Source: Actinomycetota bacterium | GTDB lineage: Bacteria; Actinomycetota; Thermoleophilia; Gaiellales; Gaiellaceae | Direction: 5' to 3' | Assembly (NCBI GenBank): GCA_005883365.1 | Contig: VAXA01000252.1 | Span: 1-6,177 of the forward strand | Length of the DNA stretch: 6,177 nt | Shown: positions 1-5,127 of the stretch, piece by piece | Layout: every line of letters begins with the position of its first letter | How positions within the stretch are numbered: position 1 is the stretch's first letter | Position numbers and translations under genes: made by a program | Notes under the pieces: generated by a model | Database searches by the model: none | The model's input: only the letters and a program-made list of their open reading frames with translations | Told to the model about the DNA's origin: nothing

Positions 1-1
1 G

Positions 2-1396
2 GTGGGCGAGCGTGCCGGCGACGTCAGCACGTTCGGCGACGCTGACCTCGAGCTCTTCGAGACCTTCGCGGGCCACGCGAGCATCCTGCTCGAGAACGGC
101 CGGTTGGAGCACTCGCTCGCGCAGGTGACGCAGCTGAAGGAGCAGCTCCGCCACCAGGCCTACCACGACGCCCTCACCGGCCTGCCCAACCGCCTCCACC
201 TGCTGGAAGCGGTGGAGCAGGAGCTCGGACGCGGCACCGGTTCGACGGCTGTCCTCTACCTCGACCTCGACCGGTTCAAGTCGGTCAACGACACGTGGGG
301 CCACAGCGCCGGCGACGAGCTGCTCACCGAGTTTGCGCGCCGCCTCTCGGGCGCGATCCGCGCCCAGGACCTTGCCGCGCGGCTCGGCGGCGATGAGTTC
401 GCCGTGCTCGTCCGTGACGCGGACTCGGAGGCTGCGATCGCTGCGGCCCGGCGGATGCTCGAGGCGCTCGACGGGACGTACGCGCTCGGGTGCGGCGACG
501 TCGCCTGCCACGTGAGCGTCGGGATCGCGGTCGGCGGCGTGGGTGAGACGAGCGGCGAGGACCTCATCCGCAACGCAGACATCGCGATGTACAGCGTCAA
601 GCAGTCGGACCGCGCGTACACCCTGTACGAGGCCGAGCTGCACGAAAAGCTTCGTGCGCAGCGCCAACTCGGTCTCGATCTCGAGACGGCGCTCGAACGG
701 CGCGAGATCGCCGTCCACTTCCAGCCCGTCGTGCGACTGGCGGACGGGGAGATCGAGGGCTTCGAGGTGCTCGCCCGGTGGCAGCATCCGACCCGCGGCT
801 TTCTCACCGCCGCCGACTTCCTGCCGGCCGCGGAAGAGGCGGGATTGACCGTCGAGCTCGGGCGCCTCGTCCTCCCTGCGGAGCTCGCGAACGAGCGGCT
901 CGTCGACACCCTCGCCGAGGCGCTCAAGGGCTACGGCGTCAATCCGGGCCGGCTCGTGATCGAGGTGACCGAGTCGGGCGTCATCCAGGGGAGCGACGGC
1001 GCGCTCGTGGCGATGCGGCGGCTCCGTGACCTAGGAGTCGGGCTGACGATCGACGACTTCGGCACCGGTTACTCGTCGCTCAGCCGCCTCGCCGAGTTCC
1101 CGATCGAGTCGCTGAAGATCCCGAAGCCGTTCGTCGACAAGCTCGTCGGCGAGGATGCGGACGAGGCGTTCGTCGATGCGATCCTCCGGCTCAGCGACTC
1201 GCTCGGCCTCGCGGCCGTGGCCGAGGGGATCGAGCACCCGGCGCAGGCGGAGCGGTTACGGCAGCTCGGCTGCCGCTTCGGCCAGGGCTATCTCTTCGGC
1301 CGGCCGGCGCCGGCGGAAGAGGTCGAACGGCTCCTGTACCAGGAAGCAGCCCGAAGGCCCCACCTCTCGCTCGTCCCCCTCTCTCGCCTCGCGTAG
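2..1396 (+). CDS. GAF-GGDEF-EAL c-di-GMP signalling protein, 5'-partial, with internally deleted EAL domain
   Basis: The reading frame is open from the window edge, so this is the 3' part of a longer gene and the first GTG is probably an internal valine. Residues about 1-45 look like the end of a GAF sensor domain, followed by a short helical linker. Residues about 50-215 form a GGDEF diguanylate cyclase domain that makes c-di-GMP from two GTP. The signature GGDEF is at 129-133, and an RxxD product-inhibition site (RAQD, 120-123) lies at the usual five-residue spacing. Residues about 226-450 form an EAL phosphodiesterase-type domain with EVL at 255-257, E321, DDFGTGYSS from 351, K372, E408 and Q428. 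Between LGRLVL and PAELANERL (about 291-293) roughly 25-30 residues usual in the family are missing, including the VNLS asparagine that binds metal. LKID is also changed to LKIP (P374). I infer an active cyclase and an inactive EAL domain. Repeat copy A starts directly after the stop. Confidence 0.93.
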   Translation: MGERAGDVSTFGDADLELFETFAGHASILLENGRLEHSLAQVTQLKEQLRHQAYHDALTGLPNRLHLLEAVEQELGRGTGSTAVLYLDLDRFKSVNDTWGHSAGDELLTEFARRLSGAIRAQDLAARLGGDEFAVLVRDADSEAAIAAARRMLEALDGTYALGCGDVACHVSVGIAVGGVGETSGEDLIRNADIAMYSVKQSDRAYTLYEAELHEKLRAQRQLGLDLETALERREIAVHFQPVVRLADGEIEGFEVLARWQHPTRGFLTAADFLPAAEEAGLTVELGRLVLPAELANERLVDTLAEALKGYGVNPGRLVIEVTESGVIQGSDGALVAMRRLRDLGVGLTIDDFGTGYSSLSRLAEFPIESLKIPKPFVDKLVGEDADEAFVDAILRLSDSLGLAAVAEGIEHPAQAERLRQLGCRFGQGYLFGRPAPAEEVERLLYQEAARRPHLSLVPLSRLA

Positions 1397-1616
1397 CTCG
1401 CGAAGCTGACGCTTCGCTCGCTGGGAGAAGGAACTCCGCGGGCCGGAAAGCGTGGTTTCCGGCCCGCTTCGTGCAGTTTTGGTTTTCGATGCTCTGGACG
1501 GGTTGGCTGCCTGGTGCGCTCGCGCGCGGCGGAGGCCGTCGCGAGCGCAGTTCGGCCTGCGGCTAAGCCCCGCTGCGCGGTGTCTTAGCCTCCGGCTCTT
1601 GGCCTGGTTGTTGTTC
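1397..1616 (+). repeat. Structured dispersed repeat, copy A
   Basis: This element begins right after the TAG stop of the GGDEF-EAL gene and matches copy B (4222-4443, opposite strand). It folds into a series of hairpins. H1 is 1400-1417 (arms GCGAAGC/GCTTCGC, loop TGAC). H2 is 1438-1467 (12-bp arms 1438-1449 and 1456-1467, loop GCGTGG). H3 is 1515-1549 (10-bp outer stem TGCGCTCGCG/CGCGAGCGCA). H4 is 1561-1590 (GGCTAAG/CTTAGCC enclosing CCGC-TGC-GCGG). From about 1467 to 1595 it is about 95% identical to copy B by eye. In H1 and H2 the two copies differ but stay perfectly paired. The open frames through it look like by-products of high GC. It could be an RNA-level element (3' UTR structure, terminator or small RNA) or a non-autonomous mobile element. 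I do not recognise the family. Confidence 0.85.
1438..1467 (+). terminator. 12-bp hairpin (H2 of repeat copy A), possible transcription end
   Basis: The arms GCGGGCCGGAAA (1438-1449) and TTTCCGGCCCGC (1456-1467) pair perfectly around a 6-nt loop, about 40 bp after the GGDEF-EAL stop. A T-rich stretch (GTTTTGGTTTT) follows 10 or so bases later rather than directly. It could end or protect the upstream transcript, but the missing adjacent U-tract makes classic intrinsic termination uncertain. Confidence 0.4.
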
Positions 1617-1718
1617 GCAACGTTTCGAACCCTCATGCGGCAGGGGCGGCGGCGTACCGGTGCGTTTCATCTTGACTCCCGCTCGGGGCTGACGGCAACA
1701 ACTCTGCGGCGGAGTTTT
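1617..1718. other. Intergenic stretch with no recognised feature
   Basis: This part lies between repeat copy A and the 26-nt palindrome. It is not shared with copy B. The only structure I see is a small hairpin near its end, AACTC to GAGTT, at about 1701-1717. I see no convincing gene, tRNA or promoter in it. Confidence 0.5.
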
Positions 1719-1744
1719 GAAGCGGCGGGCTAGCCCGCCGCTTC
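1719..1744. terminator. 26-nt perfect palindrome between convergent genes, probable bidirectional terminator
   Basis: The half-sites GAAGCGGCGGGCT and AGCCCGCCGCTTC form a perfect palindrome between the GGDEF-EAL gene (+) and the exported-protein gene ending at 1775 (-). Read on the minus strand it is followed by TTCAAAAC, and on the plus strand by GGCCTTTCT, so neither side has a strong U-tract. Its position between two convergent transcripts supports a shared terminator role. A protein-binding dyad is the alternative. Confidence 0.5.
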
Positions 1745-1774
1745 GGCCTTTCTGGGGCAAAACCGCCTCCCTGA

Positions 1775-2260
1775 TCAGCCGCTCTTGCCGACCTTGAGGA
1801 TCGGCGCGTTGAGGACGATGTGGGCGTCCTTCTCAGTCAGCTTGCCCTTCTTCTCCAGCGAGTCGATCTGGTCGTCCTGGCCGATTAGGACGGGCTTGAC
1901 GCCCTTCTTCCAGGTCAGCCAGACCTCTTCCCAGAGCGGGTTGTAGTCCTTCTCGCCGGGCTCCGAGCCGAAGATCGTGAGCTGGCCCTTGGCGGCGCGG
2001 CCTCGGACGAAGTACTGCTCCGGCAGTCCCTTCACCGCCTTCAGCTCGGCGGAGTAGTTGACGTGCATCGCCGTCGCCTGCGCCTTCGAGGAGACGTCGG
2101 TGATGAGGTAGGTATCGATGTGGTGGTCGTAATAGCCCCTGTAGACGGGTTGGGTCTTCATGGACGGCTTGCCGATGTTCGGCAGCCCGCCGGTCGACGC
2201 GGCCGCTACGGCCACCGTCGCAGCAAAGAGCACAAGGCCAACGAGAACGATCCTGCGCAC
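1775..2260 (-). CDS. Exported protein of unknown function (DUF7482-like)
   Basis: The chosen GTG start (2258-2260) lies 5 nt after a strong AGGAGG ribosome binding site at about 2265-2272, and it gives a 161-aa protein. The frame stays open further upstream, but no better start with a binding site exists there. The first 25 or so residues (VRRIVLVGLVLFAATVAVAA) form a basic-then-hydrophobic signal peptide or anchor. No lipobox cysteine is visible, and the mature part has no cysteine. The mature region contains YYDHHIDTYLITDVSSK, GRAAKGQLTIFGSEPGEKDY and PLWEEVWLTWKKG, then ends with a lysine-rich segment and VLNAPI. From memory this resembles the DUF7482 group of secreted actinobacterial proteins, whose function is unknown to me. 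It is divergent from the COG4315-type gene 29 bp away, which also encodes an exported protein. The exported location is well supported; the role is not. Confidence 0.85.
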   Translation of the reverse strand: MRRIVLVGLVLFAATVAVAAASTGGLPNIGKPSMKTQPVYRGYYDHHIDTYLITDVSSKAQATAMHVNYSAELKAVKGLPEQYFVRGRAAKGQLTIFGSEPGEKDYNPLWEEVWLTWKKGVKPVLIGQDDQIDSLEKKGKLTEKDAHIVLNAPILKVGKSG

Positions 2261-2272
2261 CAGCTCCTCCTT
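2261..2272 (-). promoter_or_regulatory. Shine-Dalgarno sequence that fixes the GTG start
   Basis: Read on the minus strand this is AAGGAGGAGCTG followed directly by GTG. It selects the GTG at 2260 over upstream in-frame codons, and it occupies about a third of the 29-bp divergent junction. Confidence 0.75.
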
Positions 2273-2275
2273 GTC

Positions 2276-2281
2276 TAGAGT
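2276..2281 (+). promoter_or_regulatory. Possible -10 element for a leaderless transcript
   Basis: TAGAGT fits TANNNT and lies 8 nt before the ATG at 2290, so transcription would start at or within a base or two of the start codon. The gene has no convincing Shine-Dalgarno sequence, which fits leaderless translation. I see no clear -35 element. Confidence 0.3.
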
Positions 2282-2289
2282 GGACGGCA

Positions 2290-2775
2290 ATGGGTACGCG
2301 GAAGGTCTCCGTCCGGATTGTCGGCATCGCCGCGCTCGCCGCAGTGGTGGCCGTCGTCGCGCCGCAGGGGGGCGTCGCGAGCGCACGTCACCTCACGAAG
2401 GCGGCGACGGTGCAGACGCGGAAGATCAGCGGCCTCGGCACGGTGCTCGTGAACAGCCGCGGCCTGACGCTCTACATGTTCGCCCCCGACAAGCAGAAGC
2501 GGGTGACCTGCAAGGGCCAATGCGCGGTCATCTGGCCTCCGTTGAAGCTGAAGGCGGGGCAGAAGCCGACCGCCGGTGGTGCGGCGCGGAAGGCTCTGCT
2601 CGGCAGCGACCCGAACCCGAGCGGCGGGCGCGTGGTCACGTACAACCACTGGCCGCTCTACACGTACATCAGCGACTCAAAGCCGGGTCAGGCGAAGGGC
2701 CAGGCGATCAAGCTCAACGGCGGCTACTGGTACGTCCTGTCGCCCGCGGGCAAGGTCATCAAGAAGAAGCCGTAG
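2290..2775 (+). CDS. Secreted COG4315-type protein (Lipoprotein_15 repeat family)
   Basis: This is a 161-aa protein starting at ATG 2290. Residues 1-32 form a signal peptide ending near GVASA. The mature part contains two copies of the repeat typical of the family (COG4315, Pfam Lipoprotein_15). The first has GTVLVNSRGLTLYMFAPDK with C74 and C78 in TCKGQC, then WPP at 82-84. The second has VVTYNHWPLYTYISD at about 115-129, followed by GQAKGQAIKLNGGYWYVLSP. The family is secreted or membrane-anchored, and its biochemical role is unknown; the paired cysteines could form a disulfide or bind a ligand. There is no lipobox cysteine, so this member is probably released or held by its uncleaved leader. 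It diverges from the other exported protein across 29 bp. The C-terminus is lysine-rich (KVIKKKP). Family assignment is firm. Confidence 0.92.
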   Translation: MGTRKVSVRIVGIAALAAVVAVVAPQGGVASARHLTKAATVQTRKISGLGTVLVNSRGLTLYMFAPDKQKRVTCKGQCAVIWPPLKLKAGQKPTAGGAARKALLGSDPNPSGGRVVTYNHWPLYTYISDSKPGQAKGQAIKLNGGYWYVLSPAGKVIKKKP

Positions 2776-2806
2776 GCAGCGCGACCACGGGTTCCTCGCG
2801 GCTGCC
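2776..2806 (+). terminator. Hairpin directly after the COG4315-type gene
   Basis: GGCAGCGCGA directly after the stop codon pairs with TCGCGGCTGCC, with one bulged base and a loop of about 10 nt. No U-tract follows, so it may stabilise the mRNA end or act as a weak terminator. The rest of the gap to 2885 shows nothing clear. Confidence 0.3.
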
Positions 2807-2898
2807 CGCCACGACGCGGCCACGGTCCGCGGACGCGTCGCCGGGATTGGGGATTGGAAGTCGACCGCGCGGGCATTCGTCTCGTGAGGTGATTCCGA

Positions 2899-3177
2899 AT
2901 GGCAACGAGGAAGCAGGTTCAGGCGGCCAAGCGGAACGTCAAGAAGGCGCAGGCGGGCGCGAGGCAGAAGCGGACGATCGCTCACCTGCCGCGCTCGACG
3001 CGCCGTAGCCTCTCGCAACAGGCGGCTGCGAGCCGGCGGCGCGGGGGCCAGGCGGGCCACGCGCTCGAGGACCGCAACCGGCAGCAGCTCTACGAGCTCG
3101 CCCAGCGACTGCAGATCCCGGGCCGCTCGAAAATGGGCAAGTGGGATCTGATCCAGGCGATCCGCAAGGCCCGCTGA
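2899..3177 (+). CDS. Small basic protein with Rho-N/SAP-like C-terminal domain
   Basis: This is a 92-aa protein whose ATG follows a good ribosome binding site (GAGGTGAT, 2886-2893, 5-nt spacer). Residues 1-55 are rich in Lys, Arg, Gln and Ala, look flexible and are strongly positively charged, as in nucleic-acid-binding tails. Residues about 58-92 (RQQLYELAQRLQIPGRSKMG, then KWDLIQAIRKAR) match the short helix-loop-helix seen in the Rho N-terminal domain, in SAP domains and at the C-terminus of some actinobacterial Ku proteins. I infer DNA or RNA binding; target and process are unknown. It has its own binding site and a 123-bp upstream gap, so it may be transcribed alone. Its stop lies 7 bp from that of the convergent exchanger gene. 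The C-terminal domain is fairly sure; the function is open. Confidence 0.85.
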   Translation: MATRKQVQAAKRNVKKAQAGARQKRTIAHLPRSTRRSLSQQAAASRRRGGQAGHALEDRNRQQLYELAQRLQIPGRSKMGKWDLIQAIRKAR

Positions 3178-3184
3178 GACGTAT

Positions 3185-3427
3185 CTACGCCCGCGCCGCG
3201 ATCTGCACGGCGAGGAATACCGCGTAGAGGACGATGAGGAAGGCGCCGGCCCTGCGGCCGGCGCCGTTGCGTCTGCCGAACAGGACGAGCGCCGCGGCCG
3301 TCATTGCGAACAGCCAGGCGAGGCCGAAGACGTCGAGGCCGGAGAACGCCGTGAGGCTGCCGAGCGCTGCCGGCAGCGCGATCCCGGCGACGAGGTTGAT
3401 CGAGTTCGAGTTCAGCGTCTCGCTCAT
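3185..3427 (-). CDS. C-terminal fragment of the broken exchanger, open as a separate 80-aa frame
   Basis: This part could be translated alone from the ATG at 3427 (MSETLNSNSINLVAGIALPA). It carries GLDVFGLAWLFAMTAAALVLF and a last hydrophobic segment, so about three membrane spans. The N-motif SETLNSNSINLVAG is typical of the second alpha-repeat of cation exchangers, which shows it is a fragment and not an independent gene. There is no ribosome binding site at the ATG. An automatic annotation may list it as a small membrane protein. Confidence 0.5.
   Translation of the reverse strand: MSETLNSNSINLVAGIALPAALGSLTAFSGLDVFGLAWLFAMTAAALVLFGRRNGAGRRAGAFLIVLYAVFLAVQIAARA
3242..3265. terminator. 10-bp GC hairpin close to convergent stop codons
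   Basis: GGCGCCGGCC and GGCCGGCGCC pair perfectly around CTGC. It lies inside the exchanger's 3' coding end (encoding GAGRRAGA), about 65 bp past the stop of the Rho-N-like gene. The two convergent stops are only 7 bp apart and no other hairpin lies between them, so this could slow or end the rightward transcript. No U-tract follows. Confidence 0.25.
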
Positions 3428-4182
3428 GAGCGCCGAGCCGCGGCGCTGGCACCCCGACGAGCGTCTCCGGAACCGACCACGCGTCGGCGAGGTCGGTCGC
3501 CGAGCGCACGGCGCCGACGCTCCCGGCGACGATCACGCACAACGCCGCGAGCAGGACGAGGAGGAGCTGGAGTGCTTCGCGCCGCGAGTCGAGCGCCTGC
3601 TCCGGCCGGTGCTCCTCGCCGAAGCTTCGGCGGACGAAGCGCAACTCTGCCACGCCGAGAGGAAGCCGCCGCGCGAGCCGCGGCCCGGCTGCGAGCAGCA
3701 GCACGTAGGGGACGGCGACGACCGCGACCAGTCCGATGCCGACCGTGGCGGGGAGGCCGCCCGCGACGACCGCGAGCGCCACCGCGAGGAGCCAGAGACC
3801 GACGAACGCCTCGAGCTCGAGCGCCTCGTGCCGCGCCCGCACCCGGGTCGCGACGATCGCGCTGAGGCCAACCATTGCGGCGATGTTGAAGGCGTTGGAG
3901 CCGACCACGATCCCGACCGCCACTGCCCGCTGGTGCTGGACGAGCGCCGAGACGGCCGAGGACAGCTCCGGCGCGTCGGCTGCGAGGGCGGTGAGCAGCC
4001 CGAGCAGCGTCTCCGGCATGCCGAGCCGCAGGCCAATGTGGTCGAGCCGGCTCGCGAACACCGCGGACGCGGCAAGCATCAGCGTGATCGAAGCGACGAA
4101 GAGGGGGGCGGCGAGGGCAGGCGTCATCGGCTAACGCCGACCAGCCTTCCCGGCACACCAAGCCGAACGCTAACGGGAGAGG

Positions 4183-4218
4183 CTCGCGGGTGCTGCGCAC
4201 CCGCTCGCTGGGTCAAGG
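4183..4218 (+). repeat. Third hairpin module, inverted relative to copy B
   Basis: The order CTC, then a hairpin (GCGGGTGC, loop TGC, GCACCCGC at 4186-4204), then TCGCTGGG and TCAAGG repeats the start of copies A and B (CTC, H1, TCGCTGGG, AGAAGG or CAAGGG) with a different stem sequence. It lies just beyond the far end of copy B and points towards it. The segment 4205-4218 can pair with 4410-4422 with one bulge, which would close copy B with a long-range stem. It also lies in the upstream region of the exchanger gene. From 4128 to 4182 I see no other feature. Confidence 0.6.
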
Positions 4219-4221
4219 CTT

Positions 4222-4443
4222 GAACTAGAACCAGGCAAAAGGCCGGAGGCTAAGACATCCGCGCAGCGGGGGCTTAGCCGCAGGCCGGACTGCGCTCGCG
4301 ACGGCCTCCGCCGCGCGCGAGCGCACCAGGCAGCCAAATCGTCCAGAGCATCGAAAACCAACACAGCACGAAGCGTTCGCGAGACCGCGCTCTCGCGAAC
4401 GCGGAGTTCCCTTGCCCAGCGAGCAGAGCGTCAGCTCTGCGAG
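4222..4443 (-). repeat. Structured dispersed repeat, copy B
   Basis: This copy reads on the minus strand from 4443, directly after the TAG stop of the small acidic gene. It matches copy A over its whole length. H1 is 4423-4440 (arms GCAGAGC/GCTCTGC, loop TGAC). H2 is 4373-4402 (12-bp arms; minus-strand arms GCGTTCGCGAGA and TCTCGCGAACGC, loop GCGCGG). H3 is 4291-4325, identical to copy A. H4 is 4248-4279 (GGCTAAG/CTTAGCC). Relative to copy A, H1 has two and H2 five base pairs changed on both sides. The similarity fades after GGTT..GTTC. A third H1-like module faces it at 4183-4218, giving this copy inverted ends. Confidence 0.85.
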
Positions 4444-4701
4444 CTAGGGGTTCGGATCAGGCGGAGCCTCTTCGGACGCGAGGTCCGCTTCTGCAGCCTC
4501 GGCGGCCTCGGCCCCTGCCTTTCCGGGCATCACGGCACCGCCGGCTGTGGTCTCCATGCGCCTGACGTCGGCTGCGCCCTTGTCGGGTGCGCCGAAGTCC
4601 TCGGCCATCGCCGCGTCGATCTCAGGGCCTTCGTCTCTATCGGAATCGTCGACGTGCGGCGGTCCCGCGAGCGCGTTGCGGATTCGATCGAGGAAGCCCA
4701 T
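4444..4701 (-). CDS. Small acidic hypothetical protein
   Basis: The ATG at 4701 gives 85 residues. The N-terminus MGFLDRIRNALAG could be a short amphipathic helix. The rest is rich in Ala, Glu, Asp, Pro and Gly with almost no hydrophobic core (PHVDDSDRDEGPEIDAA, then AEAAEAAEADLASEEAPPDP), so it is probably disordered and strongly acidic. I do not recognise a family. A start at 4743 is possible but would overlap the divergent gene and adds residues that look non-coding (MRRSPTDHGVCSRP). No Shine-Dalgarno sequence precedes the ATG; TATGCT lies 8 nt upstream, which would suit a leaderless mRNA. Its stop codon touches repeat copy B. Coding status is likely but not certain. Confidence 0.65.
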   Translation of the reverse strand: MGFLDRIRNALAGPPHVDDSDRDEGPEIDAAMAEDFGAPDKGAADVRRMETTAGGAVMPGKAGAEAAEAAEADLASEEAPPDPNP

Positions 4702-4709
4702 GGGCCGAG

Positions 4710-4715
4710 AGCATA
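4710..4715 (-). promoter_or_regulatory. Possible -10 element for a leaderless transcript
   Basis: On the minus strand TATGCT (TANNNT) lies 8 nt before the ATG at 4701, the same spacing as TAGAGT before the ATG at 2290. No Shine-Dalgarno sequence and no clear -35 element are visible. Confidence 0.3.
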
Positions 4716-4730
4716 CGCCATGATCGGTGG

Positions 4731-5117
4731 GTGATCGTCTCACTCCACGTGGCGACCGGCGGCGCGGCCGGCGCGCTCCTCCGCTCGCGTCCGCTCGCGC
4801 TCCTGCTCGGCCCGGCGCTGCACCTCGCCGGCGACCAGGTGCCGCACGAGGACATTCCCGACCGGAGCTTCGAGATCGGCAGCGGGCTCGTTGCGCTCGG
4901 GTTGCTCGCCGCGCGGCGCGGCCCGTTCGATCCGGCCGTGCTGGGCGGCGCGGCGGCCGCGATGCCCGATCTCGAGCACGTCGTACCGTGGCTCCGGCCG
5001 CACGGGGAGAAGCTCTTCCACCGTGGCGTCGGCCGACACGGCGTCGGCGTTACCGCCAGGACGCAGCTCCTGCTCGCAGGCGCGACCGTCGGCTGGCTGC
5101 TCGCCCGCCGCGGGTAG
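4731..5117 (+). CDS. Small hydrophobic protein, YdjM/DUF457-like (putative membrane-bound metal-dependent hydrolase fold)
   Basis: The GTG at 4731 gives 128 residues (MIVSLHVATGGAAGALLRSR). A longer frame upstream would run through the divergent acidic gene, so I prefer this start; no good binding site precedes it, and CATGAT 6 nt upstream may be a weak -10. Hydrophobic segments lie at about 22-34, 50-62 and 110-125. The scattered motif H6, ALHLAGDQVPH (H31, D35, H39), MPDLEH (D80, H83) and FHRG..RH (H97, H103) resembles the His/Asp pattern of small membrane proteins of the YdjM/DUF457 group, whose activity is poorly known. The match is from motif memory and the protein is shorter than that group usually is. 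It ends 10 bp before the glycosyltransferase, so the two are probably cotranscribed, which suggests an envelope or lipid-related role by association only. Confidence 0.75.
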   Translation: MIVSLHVATGGAAGALLRSRPLALLLGPALHLAGDQVPHEDIPDRSFEIGSGLVALGLLAARRGPFDPAVLGGAAAAMPDLEHVVPWLRPHGEKLFHRGVGRHGVGVTARTQLLLAGATVGWLLARRG

Positions 5118-5127
5118 CCTCGCCCGG

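Larger units (their letters stand above)
3185..4127 (-). pseudogene. CaCA-family (sodium/calcium exchanger-like) membrane antiporter, broken by an out-of-frame deletion
   Basis: The first frame (4127 down to about 3450) gives 226 residues with hydrophobic segments and the first alpha-repeat of the Ca2+/cation antiporter superfamily: GMPETLLGLLTALAADAPEL (key acid E54) and GSNAFN at about 76-81. A charged loop (about 165-187, RPEQALDSRREA) and more membrane segments follow. The second alpha-repeat starts with SVPETLVGV, and then the frame is lost. Homology resumes in another frame at QRRGSALMSETLNSNSINLV (from 3448) and continues to the true C-terminus at 3185. About 20-25 residues are missing at 3446-3452, including the second repeat's core motif (TSLPE/N type), which should bind the cation. 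Without correction, the first frame continues as nonsense to 3090, antisense to the Rho-N-like gene. The start has no clear binding site. It is either a real pseudogene or an assembly error. Confidence 0.8.

Noticed and set aside
1397..1616. CRISPR array or tandem repeat
   Set aside because: There are two distant inverted copies and no short direct repeats with spacers.
1625..1650. Minus-strand GGTTCGAAAC resembling a tRNA T-arm
   Set aside because: No acceptor stem, anticodon arm or CCA-compatible pairing can be found around it.
1452..1733. Open frame through copy A (and its counterpart on the minus strand at 4170-4364) with shared protein sequence such as LVFDALD.LAAWCARARRRP
   Set aside because: The shared peptide follows from DNA identity of the repeat. 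The copies covary in hairpins, one frame has indels between copies, and there is no ribosome binding site, so I treat it as a non-coding repeat.
3234..4223. Long plus-strand open frame across the exchanger region
   Set aside because: Its translation is Arg/Glu/Asp-rich without domains, while the minus strand shows clear exchanger motifs.
4587..4730. Upstream extension of the YdjM-like gene to an ATG at 4587
   Set aside because: It would run antisense through the acidic gene and adds an Arg-rich stretch unlike the hydrophobic protein; the GTG at 4731 is more plausible.
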